Shown here piece after piece: positions 8,749 to 17,128 of a stretch of 64,000 nucleotides of DNA. Each line of letters begins with the position of its first letter. The stretch's first letter is position 1. The notes beneath the pieces were generated by a model. It saw nothing but the letters and a program-made list of their open reading frames with translations. It ran no database searches and was not told the origin of the DNA. The DNA lies in NCBI RefSeq assembly GCF_049994905.1, contig NZ_CP188258.1, positions 620,001 to 684,000 on the forward strand, in the 5' to 3' direction. The DNA comes from Diaminobutyricibacter sp049994905 (GTDB taxonomy: Bacteria; Actinomycetota; Actinomycetes; Actinomycetales; Microbacteriaceae). A program made the position numbers and the translations under genes.

Positions 8749-8985
8749 ATGAAGGGCTACGGCTGGGCGGTGGCGGCCGCAGTTCTCGCGGTCGCGATCG
8801 TCGTCGTGCTCGCCACGTCGATTCGACCGGGTCCGACCCACGGGTGGTCTGTTCCGCTGATCGGGGCGATAGGCGACAGCGTAGGCGACAGCTCAGATGG
8901 CAGGCGACCTCTCGGTGCCGGCCACCTGGCGGACGGCGGTCTTCGCCGTCGTCCGGGTCATCGACACCGGGGTGCACGCGCCTGA
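8749..8985 (+). other. Doubtful small ORF with one membrane segment
   Basis: From an ATG preceded by GGCGGG, the first 28 residues form a convincing transmembrane helix (GYGWAVAAAVLAVAIVVVLA). After about residue 50 the sequence turns into Arg/Gly/His-rich composition typical of a wrong reading frame. It may be a truncated membrane-protein start joined to unrelated DNA, next to the pstB fragment. Not a confident gene. Confidence 0.2.
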
Positions 8986-9200
8986 TCGAGGAGACGATGC
9001 TGGAGTTGGTGAACGATGTGACGATCGTGATCGTCACGCACAACATGCAGCAGGCGCAGCGGGTGTCGACGCAGTGTGCGTTCTTCCTGGCATCGCACGG
9101 GACGCCCGGCGCGATCGTCGAATACGGCGACACGGACGCGATGTTCACCGAGCCGATCGATGGCCGCACCTTCGACTACGTCAACGGCCGCTTCGGCTGA
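8979..9200 (+). pseudogene. pstB: pstB 3'-end fragment (phosphate ABC transporter ATPase remnant)
   Basis: About 73 codons match the C-terminal end of PstB, the ATPase of the high-affinity phosphate importer: IEETMLELVNDVTIVIVTHN (H-loop histidine in THN), MQQAQRVSTQCAFFL and the family's closing RTFDYVNGRFG. Walker A, the signature motif and Walker B are all absent, and no other pst gene is nearby. The frame upstream of about 8979 has no PstB similarity. It is therefore a non-functional remnant of a deletion or duplication. It is followed by a 79-bp palindrome that could have been its terminator. Confidence 0.85.
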
Positions 9201-9211
9201 TCAAGCGGCCT

Positions 9212-9290
9212 CCCCAACGCGTCGGGCACGGGGAAAAGCACCCCAAATCGTCGATTCGGGATGCTTTTCCCTGGGCTCGACGGGTTGGGG
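9212..9290. repeat. 79-bp near-perfect palindrome (39-bp arms, 1-nt loop)
   Basis: Left arm 9212-9250 and right arm 9252-9290 pair at 33 of 39 positions by hand count; the inner 20 bp pair with two mismatches. It lies 11 bp after the pstB remnant. The arms are longer than a usual intrinsic terminator, so it may be a mobile palindromic (REP/MITE-like) element or a very strong terminator. Confidence 0.75.
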
Positions 9291-9322
9291 GCGAGGGATG
9301 CGCGGGCCGGCGCCGGAAGGAC

Positions 9323-9420
9323 CGATTGGTCGCCAAACTTTTGGCGAGCGAGCGATCGAACGGGCGGCCAGACTTTTGGCGAACGATCGAACGGGTGGCC
9401 GGTCTTTTCGCGAGCGATCG
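9323..9420 (+). repeat. Degenerate ~31-bp repeats with CTTTTGGCG...CGATCGAACGG
   Basis: Two to three imperfect units, each with a CTTTTGGCGA core followed by CGATCGAACGGG, begin at about 9331, 9366 and 9397. The first includes the inverted match (9323-9336) to 8636-8649. The region from 8514 to 9544 holds no intact gene; apart from these repeats and the pstB piece nothing else was recognised. Confidence 0.6.
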
Positions 9421-9544
9421 TCACAGCGTGGGTTAACGCGACGCGGCGACGCGCTCGAGACCGAATCGCGTGACGGAATGGGCGTTACGGTGCCAAACTG
9501 GGGGCGCTGGCGGCGTTGCAGCCCATCGATCCGGAAGGACAGCC

Positions 9545-10501
9545 ATGGCGAAGAACACCAAGCTCGAAAAGGTGGCCGACGAAGCGTTCGTGAAAGCGAA
9601 GGCGGCGGTCGAGGATGCTCGCAAAGCGGCGAAGGATCTCGACAAGCAGGCGCGCAAACGGGTCGAGGAACTGGCGGAGTCCCTCGAGGAGCTTCAGAAA
9701 CGAGCGGCCGCAGCAGCAAAACAGGCTCGCCGCGAGGTAGCGAAGACGTCGAAGGCGACCGCGGAAAAGGTCGCGGAGACGTCGAAGGCCGCGACCGTGA
9801 AGGTAGCGGAGACGTCGAAGGCGGCGACCGCGAAGGTAGCGAAGACGTCCAGGGCGGCGACGGCGAAGATCGCGAAGGACTCGCACACGGCGACGGATTC
9901 GCTTGCGACATCCGTGCGTGCTGCGCAGGAGCTGGCCGCATCCGCGCTGAAGTCCAGGAGGGCACAGGCCGCGAAGACTTCGGCGGCGAAGCCCAAGGCA
10001 GTCGCCGCACAGAAGACTTCCGCCGCGAAGCCCAAGGCAGTCGCCGCACAGAAGACTTCCGCCGCGAAGCCGAAGCCGGCGGCAACGAAGCCGAAAGCGC
10101 CAGCGACGAAGCCGAAGGCGGCAGCCGCCGGGGCCACGGCCGCCGCGACGAGGTCGAAGGCCGCCGCGACCAAGCCGAAGACCGCACCTGCGAAGGCGAA
10201 GACGTCCCCTGGCAAGGCGAAGGCTCCCGCTACTCCAAGGCTCGTGAAGGAGGTGCCGGCCAAGCCGATTCGCTCCAGCGCACCGAAGGCACCGAAACCC
10301 GCCGCGACCAAACCGACCGCCGCGACCACACCGCCCACACCGCCCACACCGACCACCCCGTCAGCATCGCCGGCGCCCACCGCAGTCGCCGACCTCACGG
10401 TCCGTCAGCTTCGCGACCGCGCGAAGGCCGAGGGTCGCACCGGCTATTGGTCTTTGAGCAAGGCGGGTCTCGTCGACCTGCTCTCCAGCGTCGACGAGTA
10501 A
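9545..10501 (+). CDS. Histone H1-like Lys/Ala-rich protein with C-terminal Rho-N/SAP-like motif
   Basis: 318 aa, strongly basic. Residues 1-65 form a charged amphipathic helix (AKNTKLEKVADEAFVKAKAA...). A long low-complexity tract follows, with repeats such as KTSKAAT and three copies of an AAQKTSAAKPKA unit that are near-identical at the DNA level. A Pro/Thr-rich stretch leads to a folded C-terminus (LTVRQLRDRAKAEGRTGYWS) resembling the Rho N-terminal/SAP helix-extended-loop-helix. Such proteins bind nucleic acid and compact the nucleoid. The ATG at 9545 has GGAAGGA upstream. Exact role inferred from composition only. Confidence 0.75.
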   Translation: MAKNTKLEKVADEAFVKAKAAVEDARKAAKDLDKQARKRVEELAESLEELQKRAAAAAKQARREVAKTSKATAEKVAETSKAATVKVAETSKAATAKVAKTSRAATAKIAKDSHTATDSLATSVRAAQELAASALKSRRAQAAKTSAAKPKAVAAQKTSAAKPKAVAAQKTSAAKPKPAATKPKAPATKPKAAAAGATAAATRSKAAATKPKTAPAKAKTSPGKAKAPATPRLVKEVPAKPIRSSAPKAPKPAATKPTAATTPPTPPTPTTPSASPAPTAVADLTVRQLRDRAKAEGRTGYWSLSKAGLVDLLSSVDE

Positions 10502-10594
10502 TCCCGTTCACCTCGTGGCAACCCTGCGCCGCTAGTTTCGTGCAGCGGATGCTCGAGAGGCGGGTCCGCCGTTCGATTCGACCGGAGTTGAGAA

Positions 10595-13500
10595 GTGACC
10601 GAACCACCCGACGGGATCCTCGATCGCGGTGATGTCGCGCCGGCGCCGCGAACCCTTCTCGATGTCCTCCGCGATACGACCGCGGCATTTCCTGAAGCGT
10701 CTGCGCTGGAGGACGGCCGGGGCGCCCTGAGCTATCGCGAACTGATGGCGCGTGTGATCACGGTCGCCGCCCGCCTGAACCTGGCCGGCGTGCGCCGCGG
10801 CGATCGGGTCGGCATCCGCATGGCGTCGGGTTCGCGCGAACTGTACGTCTCGATCCTCGCCGTTCTCGCCGCGGGTGCCGCCTATGTTCCGGTCGATGCC
10901 GACGATCCGCAGGAGCGTGCCGACCTGGTCTTCGGCGAGGCACTCGTACGCGGCATCATCTCAGGTGACGGCGAGTACCTGCCGACGCCGCACGAGGACG
11001 ATGTCGGCGCACCGGCCGAGGACGAGGACGTGGAGCTTTTCGCCGGCGAGCCGCCGCATCCGAGCACCGCCGCCGGCGCGATCGTGACTCCGCCGACGCC
11101 CGCGGATGACGCCTGGATCATCTTCACGTCGGGCTCGACGGGAACGCCGAAGGGCGTCGCGGTGTCGCACCGCTCGGCCGCTGCTTTCGTCGACGCCGAA
11201 GCGCGCCTGTTCCTGCAGGATGAGCCGATCGGCCCCGGCGACCGGGTGCTCGCCGGTCTTTCCGTCGCCTTCGACGCATCGTGCGAGGAGATGTGGCTGG
11301 CGTGGCGCCACGGCGCCTGCCTCGTTCCCGCCCCGCGTTCTCTTGTTCGCAGCGGCATGGATCTCGGCCCCTGGCTGACGACGCACGGCATCACGATCGT
11401 GTCGACCGTCCCGACGCTGGCGGCGCTGTGGCCTGCGGAGTCTCTCGAGAACGTGCGCCTCCTGATCTTCGGCGGCGAAGCCTGTCCGCCTGAGCTCGTC
11501 GACCGGCTCGCGGTGGAGGGACGCGAGGTCTGGAACACGTACGGCCCGACCGAAGCGACGGTCGTGGCGTGCGCCGCACTCGTGAAGGCCGGCGAGCCTG
11601 TTCGGATCGGCCTGCCTCTCGAAGGCTGGGTGCTCGCCGTCGTCGATGCCGAGGGCACACCCGTCGCGGTGGGCGAGCCCGGCGAGCTGATCATCGGCGG
11701 CGTCGGTCTCGCCCGCTACCTCGATCCGGCGAAGGATGCGGAGAAGTACGCTCCGTTCCCGTCGCTCGGCTGGGAGCGCGCCTATCGCAGTGGCGACCTC
11801 GTGCGTTTCGACCCGGCCGGGCTGCTCTTCCTGGGCCGCGCGGACGACCAGGTGAAGGTCGGCGGCCGGAGGATCGAACTCGGTGAGATCGAGTCGGCCC
11901 TGCAGAACCTGCCGGGTGTGTCGGGCGCGGCGGCCGCGGTGCGCAAGACGGATGCGGGCAACCAGGTTCTCGTCGGCTACCTCGCGGTGAGCGATCCAGC
12001 AGCTTTCGATCGCTCCGCCGCGCTTGCCCGCCTGCGCGAGGAGCTGCCCGCGGCTCTCGTGCCGCTGCTCGCCGTCGTCGGCGACCTGCCGACCCGCACC
12101 TCCGGCAAGGTCGATCGTGCAGCCCTGCCGTGGCCGCTTCCCGACCTCGACCCGGGCGAGGCCGACCTGGATCCCGGCCTGCGGGAGCTTGCCGCGCAGT
12201 GGCAGGCCGTGCTGGGCCTGCCGGTGTCGAACCCGGACGACAACTTCTTCGATCTCGGCGGGGGCTCGCTCGCTGCCGCGCAGCTCGTGGCGCGCATCCG
12301 GGAACGCGACCCGGAGTTCACCGTCGCCGACATCTACGCCCACCCGCGGCTCGGCGCGATGGCGGAGGAGGTCGCGTCGCGCGTCGGCGATCGTTCGGCG
12401 GGGGAGTCAACGCATATCGTTCCGCCGACGCCCCGCCGCATGCAGCTGCTCCAGACCGTCCTCGGGGTTCCGCTTTTCGTGCTGAGCGGGTTCCGCTGGC
12501 TGCTCTATGTGCTCACCGCCAGCACGATCCTCAACTGGTTCGGCGGCTTCGACGCTCTGCCGAGCGCATCGCCGACGCTTCTCATCATCGGTCTGATCAT
12601 CTTCGCGACCCCGTTCGGGCGCATGGCGATCTCCGTCGTCTGTGCGCGCGTGCTGCTGTCCGGGCTGAGCGCAGGCGACTATCCGCGCGGTGGCGCCATT
12701 CACCTGCGCCTCTGGCTGGCCGAGCAGGTCGCGCACCAGGTGGGCGCTGTGAGCCTCGCGGGCGCCCCGTGGATCTCCTATTACGCCCGCGCGCTCGGCG
12801 CACGCATCGCACAGGATGTCGACCTGCACTCCCTGCCGCCGGTCACCGGGATGCTGCGCATCGGCTCCGGTGCCGCAATCGAACCCGAGGTCGACCTGTC
12901 GGGGTACTGGATCGACGGCGACACCCTCCGCATCGGCGCGATCCGTATCGGCGCGAACAGCACCGTCGGTGCGAGGAGCACGCTGCTGCCCGGTACGCGC
13001 ATCGGCAAGAACGCTGCGATCGCGCCCGGTTCCTCCGTCTTCGGGCGGGTTCCGGCCGGCCAGGTCTGGGCGGGTTCCCCGTCGGAGCGCGTCGGCAAGG
13101 CCGACCAGTGGTGGGATCCGGAGCGGCCACCACGGCGCACCCGCTGGCTGGTCGCTTACGGGGCCTCGGCGATCATCCTCTCCCTCGTTCCGATCCTCGC
13201 GTTCGCCGTCGGTGGCGTGATCGTCGCGTTGTTCATCCGCGACGCTCCGACTCTCGGCGATGCCGCCTGGCGTTCGCTCGCCGCCCTGATTCCCGCGACC
13301 CTCGTCACCGGCGTGATCCTGGCCGGGCTCGTCGTCGTGCTGGTGCGCCTGCTGTCGCTCGGAGTCGCTGAAGGCATCTTCCCGGTGCGCGGTCGCGTCG
13401 GCTGGCAGGTCTGGACGATCGAGCGCATTCTCGACCTCGCCCGAACGCTGCTGTTCCCTCTCTATTCGAGCCTGTTCACACCGTTCTGGCTGCGGATGCT

Positions 13501-14557
13501 CGGGGCCACGGTCGGTCATGATGTCGAGGCTTCGACGGTGCTGCTTCTGCCGAGCATGACCACCATCCGCGACGGCGCCTTCCTCGCCGACGACACCCTT
13601 GTAGCGTCCTACGAGCTCGGCGGCGGTCGCGTGCGCATCGCGCGGGCCGAGATCGGCACCCGCGCGTTCCTCGGCAACTCCGGGATGGCCGGTGCCGGCC
13701 ACCGTGTGCCTCGCGACGGCCTGGTGGCCGTGCTCTCCGCCGCACCCCGCAAGTCGAAGCCCGGGTCGTCGTGGCTCGGCTCACCGCCCGTTCGCCTGCG
13801 TCGCACGGCGGCCACGGCCGACGAGAGCCGAACGTTCGCTCCGCCCACCTACCTCCGGGTCGCCCGGGCACTGTGGGAACTGTGCCGCATCGTCCCCGTC
13901 TTCATCACCTGCGCGGTCGGGCTCGGCGTGCTCTTCACGCTGGCCGCGCTCACAGAAGCGTGGGGGGCGCTGGCCGCCGTCTTGCTGAGCGGGGTGGTCA
14001 TGCTGGTCGCAGGCGCCGTCGCGGCCGGGGCGAGCACGGTGGGCAAATGGCTGCTGGTGGGGCGCATCCGCGTCGGCGAGCATCCGCTCTGGTCGTCGTT
14101 CGTCTGGCGCAGCGAAGTGTCGGACACCTTCGTCGAGATGGTGTCGGCGCCGTGGTTCGCGCACTCCGCCGCGGGGACCCCTGCGCTCGTGTGGTGGCTG
14201 CGCAGCCTCGGTGCGACGATCGGCCGGGGTGTGTGGTGTGACAGCTACTGGCTGCCCGAAGCCGACCTCGTGACCCTGGGGGACGCATCCACCGTCAACC
14301 GCGGGTGCGTTGTGCAAACCCACCTCTTCCATGATCGAATCATGAGCATGGATACTGTGATCCTCGATGCGGGGGCGACCATCGGACCGCACAGCGTCAT
14401 CCTGCCTGCTGCCCGGATCGGGGCCCACGCGACGGTCGGTCCTGCGTCCCTGGTCATGCGCGGAGAGTTCGTTCCCGACAGAACGCGCTGGAGCGGCAAC
14501 CCGATCGGGCCGTGGCGCGAGGTCACCATCGCCGACTATCACGCGACGGTGAGCTGA
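10595..14557 (+). CDS. Membrane NRPS resembling epsilon-poly-L-lysine synthetase (Pls)
   Basis: 1320 aa. Adenylation domain at about residues 25-515 (IIFTSGSTGTPKG at about 174; YGPTEAT; VKVGGRRIELGEIE). Carrier domain near 530-600 with phosphopantetheine serine in DNFFDLGGGSLAAA (about 557). Then six hydrophobic helices enclose three soluble segments, with hexapeptide (left-handed beta-helix) repeats around 740-830 and at the C-terminus. There is no condensation or thioesterase domain. This is the published layout of Pls (about 1319 aa), which joins one amino acid to itself. Hand alignment to GrsA gives pocket D-A-E-S-I-G-T-V-V-K; the acidic third residue fits a basic substrate. GTG start behind GGAG. 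Product identity is an inference. Confidence 0.85.
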   Translation: MTEPPDGILDRGDVAPAPRTLLDVLRDTTAAFPEASALEDGRGALSYRELMARVITVAARLNLAGVRRGDRVGIRMASGSRELYVSILAVLAAGAAYVPVDADDPQERADLVFGEALVRGIISGDGEYLPTPHEDDVGAPAEDEDVELFAGEPPHPSTAAGAIVTPPTPADDAWIIFTSGSTGTPKGVAVSHRSAAAFVDAEARLFLQDEPIGPGDRVLAGLSVAFDASCEEMWLAWRHGACLVPAPRSLVRSGMDLGPWLTTHGITIVSTVPTLAALWPAESLENVRLLIFGGEACPPELVDRLAVEGREVWNTYGPTEATVVACAALVKAGEPVRIGLPLEGWVLAVVDAEGTPVAVGEPGELIIGGVGLARYLDPAKDAEKYAPFPSLGWERAYRSGDLVRFDPAGLLFLGRADDQVKVGGRRIELGEIESALQNLPGVSGAAAAVRKTDAGNQVLVGYLAVSDPAAFDRSAALARLREELPAALVPLLAVVGDLPTRTSGKVDRAALPWPLPDLDPGEADLDPGLRELAAQWQAVLGLPVSNPDDNFFDLGGGSLAAAQLVARIRERDPEFTVADIYAHPRLGAMAEEVASRVGDRSAGESTHIVPPTPRRMQLLQTVLGVPLFVLSGFRWLLYVLTASTILNWFGGFDALPSASPTLLIIGLIIFATPFGRMAISVVCARVLLSGLSAGDYPRGGAIHLRLWLAEQVAHQVGAVSLAGAPWISYYARALGARIAQDVDLHSLPPVTGMLRIGSGAAIEPEVDLSGYWIDGDTLRIGAIRIGANSTVGARSTLLPGTRIGKNAAIAPGSSVFGRVPAGQVWAGSPSERVGKADQWWDPERPPRRTRWLVAYGASAIILSLVPILAFAVGGVIVALFIRDAPTLGDAAWRSLAALIPATLVTGVILAGLVVVLVRLLSLGVAEGIFPVRGRVGWQVWTIERILDLARTLLFPLYSSLFTPFWLRMLGATVGHDVEASTVLLLPSMTTIRDGAFLADDTLVASYELGGGRVRIARAEIGTRAFLGNSGMAGAGHRVPRDGLVAVLSAAPRKSKPGSSWLGSPPVRLRRTAATADESRTFAPPTYLRVARALWELCRIVPVFITCAVGLGVLFTLAALTEAWGALAAVLLSGVVMLVAGAVAAGASTVGKWLLVGRIRVGEHPLWSSFVWRSEVSDTFVEMVSAPWFAHSAAGTPALVWWLRSLGATIGRGVWCDSYWLPEADLVTLGDASTVNRGCVVQTHLFHDRIMSMDTVILDAGATIGPHSVILPAARIGAHATVGPASLVMRGEFVPDRTRWSGNPIGPWREVTIADYHATVS

Positions 14558-15897
14558 TGGCCGCTGTTCCGGCGGGCGCCAGGACGGCCGGCGACCCGTA
14601 CCTTCCCCAGTCCGGCAACGGCGGCTATTCGGTCGAATCGTACGACCTCGATCTGCGTTACAAAGTCGCCACCAACCGGCTGGACGCCACCGCCGTGATC
14701 CGCGCGATGAGCATGCAGGGGCTGCGGTCGTTCAGCTTCGACCTCGTACGGCTGCGCGCCTCACGGGTGCGGGTGAACGGCAACAAGCGCACCCGTTTCA
14801 CCCAGACGACCTCGAAGCTCGTGGTGACCCCTGAGGAGCCGATCGGCATCGGCGAGCTGTTCACTGTGGAGATCGAGTACTCCGGATCGCCTGCACCGCG
14901 CAGGAGCCACTGGGGGCTCGTCGGGTGGGAGGAGCTCACCGACGGGGTCATCGTCGCATCGCAGCCGTCGGGTGCGCCGACGTGGTTTCCCTGCAACGAC
15001 CATCCGGCCGACAAAGCGAGCTACCGCATCCGCGTGACCTGCGAGCAGGCGTACACCGTGCTGGCCAACGGCGTGCTGTTCGACCACACCGTGTCAGCCG
15101 GCCGGGGCACCTGGTCGTTCGAGCAGACGGAGCCGACCTCGACCTACCTCGCGACGGTGCAGATCGGGCGCTACGTCACGGAGCACCGCGTGCTCGCGGG
15201 AGTTCCGGGCGTGATCGCGTACGCGTCGGAGGTCGACGCGCAGGTGCGTACCGATTTCGATCCGCTCCAGCGGATGATGGGCTTCTTCATCGACTCCTTC
15301 GGGCCGTACCCGTTCGGCGACTACAGCGTCGTGGTGACCGCCGACGACCTCGAGATTCCCCTTGAAGCCCAGGGCGTCGCGATCTTCGGTGCGAACCATG
15401 CCGACGGCGAGGGCGGCTCGGAGCGGCTCATCGCCCACGAACTCGCCCACCAGTGGTTCGGCAACAGCGTCGGGATCGCGGCGTGGAAGCACATCTGGCT
15501 CAACGAAGGTTTCGCGTGCTACGCGGAATGGCTGTGGTCGGAGCATTCGGGCAAGGCGAGCGCGGATGAGCTGGCGCGGCGATACCACGCCGGCCTGCGT
15601 TCCCTGCCGCAGGACATCGTGATCGGCGACCCCGGCCCCACTCTGATGTTCGACGACCGCGTCTACAAACGGGGCGCATTGACGTTGCACGCGCTGCGGC
15701 TGACCATCGGTGACGAACGCTTCTTCGCTCTGCTGAGGGCGTGGACGGCGCAGCGCCGCCACGGAACAGCGACGACGGATGACTTCGGTGCGCTGGCGCA
15801 GGAGCATGCCGGCACCGACCTCGGCCGGTTCTTCGAGCACTGGCTTCAGGCGACGGCGCTCCCGCGCCTGCCGCGTGCGGCGAAGGTCAGCTCGTGA
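14557..15897 (+). CDS. M1-family zinc metallopeptidase-like protein
   Basis: 446 aa gluzincin. Zinc site HELAHQW (HExxH), with the third ligand glutamate in LNEGFACYAEW 18 residues on. The N-terminal saddle domain begins SYDLDLRYKVATNRLDATAV. The exopeptidase GxMEN motif is degenerate (LEAQGVAIFG), so specificity may differ from classical aminopeptidases. Its ATG overlaps the NRPS stop (TGATG), so the two are translationally coupled. A peptidase tied to a polyamino-acid synthetase could trim or degrade the product or confer self-protection; this is inference. It is shorter than full-length M1 enzymes and lacks the ERAP-like C-terminal helical domain. Confidence 0.88.
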   Translation: MAAVPAGARTAGDPYLPQSGNGGYSVESYDLDLRYKVATNRLDATAVIRAMSMQGLRSFSFDLVRLRASRVRVNGNKRTRFTQTTSKLVVTPEEPIGIGELFTVEIEYSGSPAPRRSHWGLVGWEELTDGVIVASQPSGAPTWFPCNDHPADKASYRIRVTCEQAYTVLANGVLFDHTVSAGRGTWSFEQTEPTSTYLATVQIGRYVTEHRVLAGVPGVIAYASEVDAQVRTDFDPLQRMMGFFIDSFGPYPFGDYSVVVTADDLEIPLEAQGVAIFGANHADGEGGSERLIAHELAHQWFGNSVGIAAWKHIWLNEGFACYAEWLWSEHSGKASADELARRYHAGLRSLPQDIVIGDPGPTLMFDDRVYKRGALTLHALRLTIGDERFFALLRAWTAQRRHGTATTDDFGALAQEHAGTDLGRFFEHWLQATALPRLPRAAKVSS

Positions 15898-15933
15898 GGC
15901 ACGCGGGCTGCAGCGCCTGCGGTGTGGGACGGG

Positions 15934-16641
15934 TCAGAGCCTGACGGCGACGTTCGTCGTGTAGCCGGGGCCGAGGTCGAGCTCGGCCAGGCGATAGTGC
16001 GCCTCAGCGCCGTCGGTCCCGGCGACACGCGCCTCGACGCCGTCGTCCGTGAAGTCCATGCGCACGGTCCTCGGGTCCACGCGCAGCCCGCGGCCGTCTG
16101 CTTTGAGCACGGCTTCGACGCGGGTCCAGTGGGCGAGCGGGTCGTCCCCGGATGCGCCGGCCACGGTCGTGATCGCGTGGTCGCGTTCGCGCGCTGGCAC
16201 CGCATCCGATCGTTCCACATCGACGCCGACGGCGTGATCCCACGCCGCCACCGCAACGACCGTCGTGTCGGTGTGCGCGAGGCCCAGATGGAGCCTCGTG
16301 GCCGACCCGGGCGCGATGACGGCCGGGCGTCCGTGTGCGCCTCCGCAGAACGGGCAGCGGGCCTCGATCGCGACGTCGGCTGTGTCGACCCCGGCGGATG
16401 CGGCGACGAGGTCACGCAGAAGCCGGCGGCCGGCGAGGAAGGTGCGCGCGGCATCCGGCAGGAGCGAACGGTAGCGGTCGAGCTCGAACGGGGTGAGCAG
16501 GGAGGTCGCGGACTCCTGCGTGACGCTCGCGTCAGCTGCGGCGCTTGCGTCGGATGCGGCGCTCCCGGGCGGGACCGGCGCCCAGCGCACCTGGACCGGG
16601 ATGCCCGCCAGCGTGCGCGCATCCTGCCCGGCGATCAGCAC
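15934..16641 (-). CDS. 4'-phosphopantetheinyl transferase (Sfp type)
   Basis: Transfers the phosphopantetheine arm from CoA to carrier-protein serines. 235 aa with Sfp-family motifs: LAGRRLLRDLVAA, HLGLAHTD, the Mg-binding VGVDVERS and WTRVEAVLKADGRGL. Convergent with the peptidase of the NRPS operon, so its obvious client is the carrier domain of that synthetase. The GTG start lies three bases after the stop of a small protein gene, forming a two-gene operon. A Cys pair (ARCPFCGGAHG) is typical of actinobacterial members. Confidence 0.87.
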   Translation of the reverse strand: MLIAGQDARTLAGIPVQVRWAPVPPGSAASDASAAADASVTQESATSLLTPFELDRYRSLLPDAARTFLAGRRLLRDLVAASAGVDTADVAIEARCPFCGGAHGRPAVIAPGSATRLHLGLAHTDTTVVAVAAWDHAVGVDVERSDAVPARERDHAITTVAGASGDDPLAHWTRVEAVLKADGRGLRVDPRTVRMDFTDDGVEARVAGTDGAEAHYRLAELDLGPGYTTNVAVRL

Positions 16642-16644
16642 CGG

Positions 16645-16860
16645 TCAGGCGTCCGCCGACACTTCGTCGCGAAGCCTGGCCTTCGCACCATGCTCGACGA
16701 GCACGGCGATGTAGTCGCGGATCGGCTTGCCGTCGAGCGACCGGCGTTCGCTCTGGACGACCTCGTCGACATGGCTTCGCGGGATCGACGGGAATCGCTC
16801 GGCCAGCCGGTCGGCGACCTCTGCGACGGCCTTGTCCTCATCAAGATCGTTCACACTCAT
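16645..16860 (-). CDS. Small three-helix protein (DUF3562-like)
   Basis: 71 aa, acidic and helical: DEDKAVAEVADRLAERFPSI, then HVDEVVQSERRSLDGKPIRDYIAVLVEH. This resembles the short DUF3562-type helical-bundle proteins common in actinobacteria; function unknown. It immediately precedes the phosphopantetheinyl transferase. The ATG lies inside a 10-bp perfect inverted repeat and no ribosome-binding site is visible, so it may be leaderless or structure-controlled. Confidence 0.65.
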   Translation of the reverse strand: MSVNDLDEDKAVAEVADRLAERFPSIPRSHVDEVVQSERRSLDGKPIRDYIAVLVEHGAKARLRDEVSADA

Positions 16861-16875
16861 GAGACTGAGTGTGAA
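16850..16875. promoter_or_regulatory. Perfect 10-bp inverted repeat over a start codon
   Basis: TTCACACTCA, six-base loop, TGAGTGTGAA. The left arm contains the start codon of the small helical protein (ATG at 16860-16858). It could be an operator for a dimeric repressor or an RNA hairpin hiding the start. The rest of the gap up to 17128 shows nothing recognisable. Confidence 0.6.
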
Positions 16876-17128
16876 ACGGCCCGGGCATGCCTGTCAATGC
16901 ATTCCGGGGTGATCTTCGACCCTGCCCGGATGATCCTCAGGAAAGGCGCCTGCCCTTAACTGGGGTGGCTATGAATTAGCTGATCACTCTGAGGACACCG
17001 CCAGTTCATTCGATCGACCCCGCGCCGTAACCCCATTGCCCGACCGTTACACCGGCGAACCGAATGTTCCTCACAGCATTACCCAGCTTGTCGGCCGCCA
17101 CCCTGTCACCCGAATCTGCAAGAGGATC

